From positions 1 to 17,952 of the forward strand of contig JAEDGQ010000037.1 of assembly GCA_016297415.1 (NCBI GenBank): DNA of 17,952 bases, given 5' to 3'. A program made the translations under genes and the position numbers. The stretch's first letter is position 1; every line of letters begins with the position of its first letter. The notes below the pieces were generated by a model. The model was given only the letters and a program-made list of their open reading frames with translations, was not told the DNA's origin and searched no databases. This document shows positions 13,460-17,952 of the stretch, piece after piece. This stretch comes from Treponema sp. (lineage in GTDB: Bacteria > Spirochaetota > Spirochaetia > Treponematales > Treponemataceae).

Positions 13460-14125
13460 TTAAACAAGCAGGTCAGAAGGTTTGTCTATTACAATATCTG
13501 CCCCGTAAGCCTTAAACTCTTCAGCACTTCCATATCCCCAGTTTACAGCACAGCATTTCATACCGTTCTTGTGGGCACCTTCAATGTCATGCTTGCGGTC
13601 CCCGATCATAAGGATTTTTCCTGCTTTAAGTTCTTCTTCCAGATGCTGACTTTTTACAACAAAATCAATTACCTGATCTTTATGACTTCTTGTTTCTTCC
13701 AGATCTGATCCAGCGGAAAATTCAAAATACTGTTCAAGATTAAAGTACTTAATGATTCTGAACATATAAATTTCAGGTTTTGCAGTAGCAATATAAAGTT
13801 TTTTTCCGGATTCCTTTAAGGCTTTCAGTACCCGGGGAATATCTTCGTAAACGCTGTTTTCAAAAATTCCCACAGTACCAAATCGTTCCCTGTATCTGGC
13901 CATAGCTTTACGGGCTTTTTCTTCAGAAAAACCATAGAAGTTCATAAAGCTTTCTACGAGAGGAGGTCCTATAAAAAGAAGTAGTCTGGAATCATCTGTT
14001 TCATTAATGCCAAATGACTCCAGTGCATAGCGGACACAGTTAATGATTCCCGGAGCGGACTCTGTTAAAGTTCCGTCCAGATCCCAGAAAAGATGTGTAT
14101 ATTCAGAAAAATCAGGTTTAGTCAC
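13460..14125 (-). CDS. HAD superfamily phosphatase, phosphoglycolate-phosphatase-like
   Basis: A 221-residue cytoplasmic hydrolase that removes phosphate from a small metabolite; the substrate cannot be told from sequence. All four HAD motifs are present: DLDGTL with nucleophile Asp15 and acid Asp17, Thr114 in IATAKP, Lys149, and GDRKHDIEGA with Asp176 and Asp180. The helical cap between motifs I and II is of the type found in Gph and related nucleotidases. The start is GTG, 6 bp after the chemoreceptor stop codon, with no ribosome site of its own, so it is probably translated by coupling. Its operon with a chemoreceptor is unusual and hints at no specific pathway. Confidence 0.88.
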   Translation of the reverse strand: MTKPDFSEYTHLFWDLDGTLTESAPGIINCVRYALESFGINETDDSRLLLFIGPPLVESFMNFYGFSEEKARKAMARYRERFGTVGIFENSVYEDIPRVLKALKESGKKLYIATAKPEIYMFRIIKYFNLEQYFEFSAGSDLEETRSHKDQVIDFVVKSQHLEEELKAGKILMIGDRKHDIEGAHKNGMKCCAVNWGYGSAEEFKAYGADIVIDKPSDLLV

Positions 14126-14131
14126 TTTTAA

Positions 14132-16231
14132 TTAAACTTTAAACTGATCAACCTGACTGCCAATCATGTTAATGCTTTCTTTCATCTGCTGAGAAATCTC
14201 TGCGAGAGAAGCACTTGTTTCGTTAATTTTGCGGGCTCCGGCAGACATTTCATCCATACCATTTCTGATGTTGAATGAAGCATCCTGAAGAGTTTTGATT
14301 TCTTCAAGAATAGCCTTATTTCCTTCTGCCATTTCAAAAGAAGATGTTCTTACTTCGTTTGAAGTGTCGTTCATGCTGTTAAGGGCAATTGCAATCTGTT
14401 TAGAACCTTCATTCTGTTCAGTCATTGCATTTGAAATTTCACGAACAAGGTTATTAGTAGAATTAATACCGCTGGAAACTTCGTTGAATGCTTCTGTGGC
14501 AGTCATAGAAGCTTCTACAATCTGTTCAATGCTGGCAATAATCTTTTCAAGCTGGTTACCGATTGTCTGAGACTGGGCACCAGAATCTTCACTAAGTTTA
14601 CGGATTTCATCAGCAACTACAGAGAATCCCTTACCTGCTTCACCGGCATGAGCAGCTTCAATAGCAGCGTTCATGGCAAGAAGGTTTGTCTGTTCCGCAA
14701 TACCGGAAATAACAACGTTTGCTTCCTGCAGAGCCTGAGACTCAGTCTGGATTTCTACGATTTTAGAGTTTACATCGTTCTGCTTCTGAACACCGATAAT
14801 TGCTTTCTTTTCAAGTTCGCTGAAGGCATCAGCCATTTTCTGTACAGAACTATTTACAGAATTAATATTACCAATCATTTCTTCAACTGCAGAACTTGCC
14901 TGACTTACAGCTGTAGTCTGAGATTCAATCATGCGGTTGAGAGATTCAATGTTTGCAGCAATCTGATTTACTGCACCTGCAGTCTGGTTTACGGAGTCAC
15001 TCTGAGCAACAACCTGACCGTTCATACTCTGAATATTTGCAATAATCTGAGTAATGGCAGAAACAGTATCATCTGTACTGTCATGAAGAAGCTGACCTAC
15101 ATCTTCAAGACGGTCTTTAGAAGATTTTAATGTAGAAATTATCTGCTGCATTTTTTCAGAGAACTGGTTAAAGCCGTCTACAACGCGACCGATTTCGTTA
15201 TTTGATTTAAGGTTAATACGGCGTGTTAAGTCTGCATCTCCGGAAGAAATTCCGAGAATAGTAGATTCAACAACTTTAAGAGGCTTAATCATGCGGTAAA
15301 GAACAGTACAGAGAACAAGGATTACAAATACAGTCATTACCAGTGCACCGACAAACATAATCTTCTGAATGAGGGCAGATATACCGTAAACCTGTTTTTC
15401 GTTAAGGAAAAGAGTAATTGTCCATAAAGTATTTTCTACAGGATGAGTAATAACAAGCTGGTCTTCCCCGCCTGCATTTTTAATAGAAACAGAATCTTTC
15501 TGAGAATTAGTCCACATTTTATTTAATTTTTCAAAAGCTGATGGATTTTTTTCGCTAAGGTCTTGAATCAGCTGTTCCATTTCTTCATCTTTTACAGAAC
15601 TGGCAATAAGTTTTCCGTTTCCATCGATGAGAGTTGCAACACCAATGTTTTCTACATCGATTCCCTTAAGAAGGACACCAATATGTTCACGCTGAACTAC
15701 ACCACAGAAAAATCCGATAACTTCACCGTTTCTGCGTACACCACGACAAATATGAACAATTGTTTTTCCAGAAGTTTTAGATGAAACAGGATTATCGATG
15801 AAAGTTTTTTTACCTTTATTTACAATTGCATCATAATAATCACGGTCAAGGACATTTGTATGTGTTCCGATATCAGAATCAAAATTACCCTCAGTATCAA
15901 CCCAGGCAACATAATCGAAAATTCCAGATCTCATATAGTTGTGTTCACGAAGCCATTTTACAATTTCTGCATTTGAAGCTCCGTTTGTAATCGGATCAGA
16001 ATAAACATAGAAATCAAGACTTGCAAAATACTTTTCTAGTTCTGTTGTTACAGTTGTGGCATAAGAATGGGCAAATTCAAGATACTGTGCCTGTGTTTCA
16101 TCCTTAATTTTTGCATTTACAATTGTACCGCAGAAAACAACCTGTAAAACATTTACAAACAGGATTGCAACTGCAAGAATACCTGCAACAGCAATAAATA
16201 ACTTTCCATTTTTTTTCTTCTGGTCTGACAT
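14132..16231 (-). CDS. Methyl-accepting chemotaxis protein with dCache-type sensor
   Basis: A 699-residue inner-membrane receptor that would signal to CheA and CheW to control swimming. A membrane segment at about 10-33 is followed by a roughly 250-residue extracytoplasmic region that looks like a double Cache ligand-binding domain (YVAWVDTEGNFDSDIG, VLDRDYYDAIV, GVVQREHIG). A second membrane segment (FVGALVMTVFVILVLCTVLY) precedes a HAMP domain. A long coiled-coil signalling domain follows, with the conserved hairpin AAIEAAHAGEAGKGF. There is no C-terminal CheR-binding pentapeptide (it ends DQFKV). GGAG lies 7 bp before the ATG. The HAD phosphatase gene follows 6 bp after the stop codon. The ligand is unknown. 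Confidence 0.93.
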   Translation of the reverse strand: MSDQKKKNGKLFIAVAGILAVAILFVNVLQVVFCGTIVNAKIKDETQAQYLEFAHSYATTVTTELEKYFASLDFYVYSDPITNGASNAEIVKWLREHNYMRSGIFDYVAWVDTEGNFDSDIGTHTNVLDRDYYDAIVNKGKKTFIDNPVSSKTSGKTIVHICRGVRRNGEVIGFFCGVVQREHIGVLLKGIDVENIGVATLIDGNGKLIASSVKDEEMEQLIQDLSEKNPSAFEKLNKMWTNSQKDSVSIKNAGGEDQLVITHPVENTLWTITLFLNEKQVYGISALIQKIMFVGALVMTVFVILVLCTVLYRMIKPLKVVESTILGISSGDADLTRRINLKSNNEIGRVVDGFNQFSEKMQQIISTLKSSKDRLEDVGQLLHDSTDDTVSAITQIIANIQSMNGQVVAQSDSVNQTAGAVNQIAANIESLNRMIESQTTAVSQASSAVEEMIGNINSVNSSVQKMADAFSELEKKAIIGVQKQNDVNSKIVEIQTESQALQEANVVISGIAEQTNLLAMNAAIEAAHAGEAGKGFSVVADEIRKLSEDSGAQSQTIGNQLEKIIASIEQIVEASMTATEAFNEVSSGINSTNNLVREISNAMTEQNEGSKQIAIALNSMNDTSNEVRTSSFEMAEGNKAILEEIKTLQDASFNIRNGMDEMSAGARKINETSASLAEISQQMKESINMIGSQVDQFKV

Positions 16232-16316
16232 AGATTTTCTCCACTAAAATGAATTGATAACCACTTCTATGATATGTTCAAAACAGAAAAAAATCAAATT
16301 TTACAGACTGTTATAT

Positions 16317-16531
16317 AGGGCAAACGCATTATAATATATTCCCTGCTAAAAATGGCTTCCAGTCGTTAAAACGTCTTGTCGAAACCGCATGCTAGCATGC
16401 TACACGCGTTTTGTGCTTGTAACTATATACGTTTGCCGCTCTCGCGGCAGCACAAAACGAGTGTTTTCGCAAGCCGTTTCACTCCTTTGCGCCATTTTTC
16501 AATACAAAATCAGTTATAATGCGTTTGCCCT
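16317..16531 (+). mobile_element. Family A MITE-like element, copy 3 (215 bp)
   Basis: Full copy with three differences from the majority sequence. The 11-bp flanks GACTGTTATAT (16306-16316) and GACTGTTTTAA (16533-16543) agree at 9 of 11 positions, as expected for an older duplication. One extra base (G16532) separates the element from the right flank, as in copies 1 and 2. It lies between the chemoreceptor promoter region and the AICAR transformylase terminator. Confidence 0.87.
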
Positions 16532-16552
16532 GGACTGTTTTAAGGTTGACAT

Positions 16553-16582
16553 AAAAAAAGGCACATTCTTAAAGAATATGCC
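16553..16582 (-). terminator. Rho-independent terminator of the AICAR transformylase gene
   Basis: On the minus strand GGCATATTCT and AGAATGTGCC form a 10-bp stem (one G-T pair) around a short loop, followed by seven Ts (16559-16553). It lies 55 bp after the stop codon. Confidence 0.8.
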
Positions 16583-16637
16583 CTTTTCAAAACAAAAATT
16601 CACTACTGCACCATACAAGGTTCAGTACTTTTGTCTA

Positions 16638-17810
16638 TTAGTGATGGAACAAGCGGATTCCGTTGAAACACATTACCATTCCATATTTATCTGCTGTTTC
16701 GATTACCTGATCGTCACGAACAGATCCGCCTGGCTGTGCAACAACTGTTACACCAGATTTTCTTGCGCGTTCGATGTTGTCTCCGAACGGGAAGAATGCA
16801 TCTGAACCAACTGCAACGTTTGTGTTCTTTGCAAGCCATGCTTTCTTTTCTTCAACAGTGAATACAGCAGGTTTTACCTTAAAGAGAGTCTGCCATTTGC
16901 CTTCAGCAAGAACATCTTCGTATTCTTCACCAATGTAAACATCGATTGCGTTGTCACGGTCTGCACGTTTGATTCCGTCTACGAACTGAAGCCCGAGAAC
17001 CTGTGGAGACTGACGAAGCCACCAGTTGTCAGCTTTCTGTCCTGCAAGACGAGTACAGTGAACCCGTGACTGCTGACCTGCACCAATACCGATTGCCTGA
17101 CCGTCTTTTACATAACATACAGAGTTTGACTGTGTGTATTTAAGAGTAATAAGGGCAATGATAAGGTTGTCTTTGTCTTCTTTTGAAAGATTCTTGTTCT
17201 TTGTAACAATGTTAGAAAGAGCGTTTTCGTCAATTTTAAGGAAGTTGTGTCCCTGTTCAAATTTAACACCGAATACCTGTTTAACTTCTGTTGCAGGTGG
17301 AACATAATCAGGGTCAATCTGAATTACACAGTAGTTTCCGTTTTTCTTTGCCTTGAGGATTTCAAGAGCTTCTGGAGAATATGAAGGAGCAATAATACCG
17401 TCAGATACTTCTTTTTTAATAAGAAGAGCAGTAGATTCATCACATTCATCGCTTAAAGAAATGAAGTCACCGAAAGATGACATACGGTCAGCACCACGGG
17501 CACGGGCATAAGCACAGGCCATTGGTGTAAGTTCAACACCATCAGTAAAGTAAATCTGCTTAAGAGTGTCAGAAAGAGGTTTTCCAACAGCAGCACCAGC
17601 AGGAGAAACATGCTTAAAAGATGTTGCAGCAGGAAGACCTGTAGCTTCTTTAAGTTCCTTTACAAGCTGCCAGCCGTTAAAAGCATCAAGCAGGTTAATA
17701 TATCCTGGTCTACCATTCAAAACAGTGATTGGAAGATCGCCTTCATCAACATAAACCTTAGAAGGTTTCTGGTTAGGGTTGCACCCGTATTTAAGTTCCA
17801 TTTCTTTCAT
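16638..17810 (-). CDS. purH: Stand-alone AICAR transformylase (PurH C-terminal-type)
   Basis: It catalyses formyl transfer from 10-formyl-tetrahydrofolate to AICAR, the penultimate step of IMP synthesis. The 390-residue protein has the transformylase motif TSFKHVSPAGAAVG with Lys66 and His67, and AQPGGSVRDDQVIE and SDAFFPFGDNIERA near the C-terminus. The MGS-like IMP cyclohydrolase domain found in bifunctional PurH (about 520 residues) is absent. IMP cyclisation must therefore be done by another protein. I chose ATG 17810 because homologues start close to ELKYGCNPNQKP. In-frame ATG 17828 and TTG 17831 are possible longer starts, and none has a good ribosome site. It ends at a strong terminator and element A4 lies 58 bp upstream, so it seems to be transcribed alone. 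Confidence 0.9.
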   Translation of the reverse strand: MKEMELKYGCNPNQKPSKVYVDEGDLPITVLNGRPGYINLLDAFNGWQLVKELKEATGLPAATSFKHVSPAGAAVGKPLSDTLKQIYFTDGVELTPMACAYARARGADRMSSFGDFISLSDECDESTALLIKKEVSDGIIAPSYSPEALEILKAKKNGNYCVIQIDPDYVPPATEVKQVFGVKFEQGHNFLKIDENALSNIVTKNKNLSKEDKDNLIIALITLKYTQSNSVCYVKDGQAIGIGAGQQSRVHCTRLAGQKADNWWLRQSPQVLGLQFVDGIKRADRDNAIDVYIGEEYEDVLAEGKWQTLFKVKPAVFTVEEKKAWLAKNTNVAVGSDAFFPFGDNIERARKSGVTVVAQPGGSVRDDQVIETADKYGMVMCFNGIRLFHH

Positions 17811-17868
17811 AGTGCAATCAGAATACATCAAAACAGAATAAAATTAAAGGGGAGCAGTCTCTCCACTC

Positions 17869-17952
17869 AGGGCAAACGCATTATAATATATTTCCTTCTA
17901 AAAATGGCTTCCAGTCGTGAAAACGTCTTGTCGAAACCGCATGCTAGCATGC
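17869..17952 (+). mobile_element. Family A MITE-like element, copy 4, cut by window end
   Basis: The first 84 bp of the element in the same orientation as the other copies, with two differences near position 25-30 of the element. It ends within the GCATGCTAGCATGC palindrome at the window edge. Its left flank, TCTCTCCACTC, should recur after the right end outside the window. Confidence 0.85.

Overview
The window looks like chromosome from a spirochaete, most likely a gut or rumen Treponema. This rests on moderately AT-rich protein genes with AGGAG-type ribosome sites, a TAXI-type TRAP transporter, a stand-alone AICAR transformylase and many GC-rich dispersed repeats between genes. It is an inference from gene content; no rRNA or tRNA gene is present to confirm it.

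Layout, left to right. Positions 1-626 hold the tail of an unidentified plus-strand gene and three tandem ~105-bp repeat units ending inside fabZ. Minus-strand genes then run fabZ, TAXI binding lipoprotein, fused TRAP permease, fabF, a gap with a plus-strand DUF5348-like gene, fabG and fabD. Together fabD, fabG, fabF and fabZ cover malonyl loading, condensation, ketoreduction and dehydration of type II fatty acid synthesis. No acyl carrier protein or enoyl reductase gene is in the window. Further right are a SAM methyltransferase, a membrane GGDEF-EAL protein with a periplasmic sensor, two plus-strand genes (a 40-residue membrane protein and a DUF523 protein), a HAD phosphatase coupled to a dCache chemoreceptor, and a stand-alone AICAR transformylase (purH-like).

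Four repeat families fill most intergenic space. Family A is a ~215-bp MITE-like element with 18-bp terminal inverted repeats. It has three complete copies and one cut by the window end, all in the same orientation and nearly identical. The three complete copies are flanked by 11-bp direct repeats (two perfect, one 9/11), each with one extra base at the right end. Family B is an 87-142 bp element with GGGGCTGTCC termini and GAGCTTGTCGAA-type internal repeats. Family C is a GC-rich ~100-bp repeat with a GTTAGGGAT edge. Family E is the tandem array behind fabZ.

The strongest regulatory signal is a perfect TGACA-N13-TGTCA site found upstream of fabZ, fabD and fabF. I propose it as the operator of an unidentified fatty-acid-synthesis regulator. 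At fabF a family C repeat sits between this site and the gene; with the repeat removed, the site-to-start distance approaches that of the other two genes.
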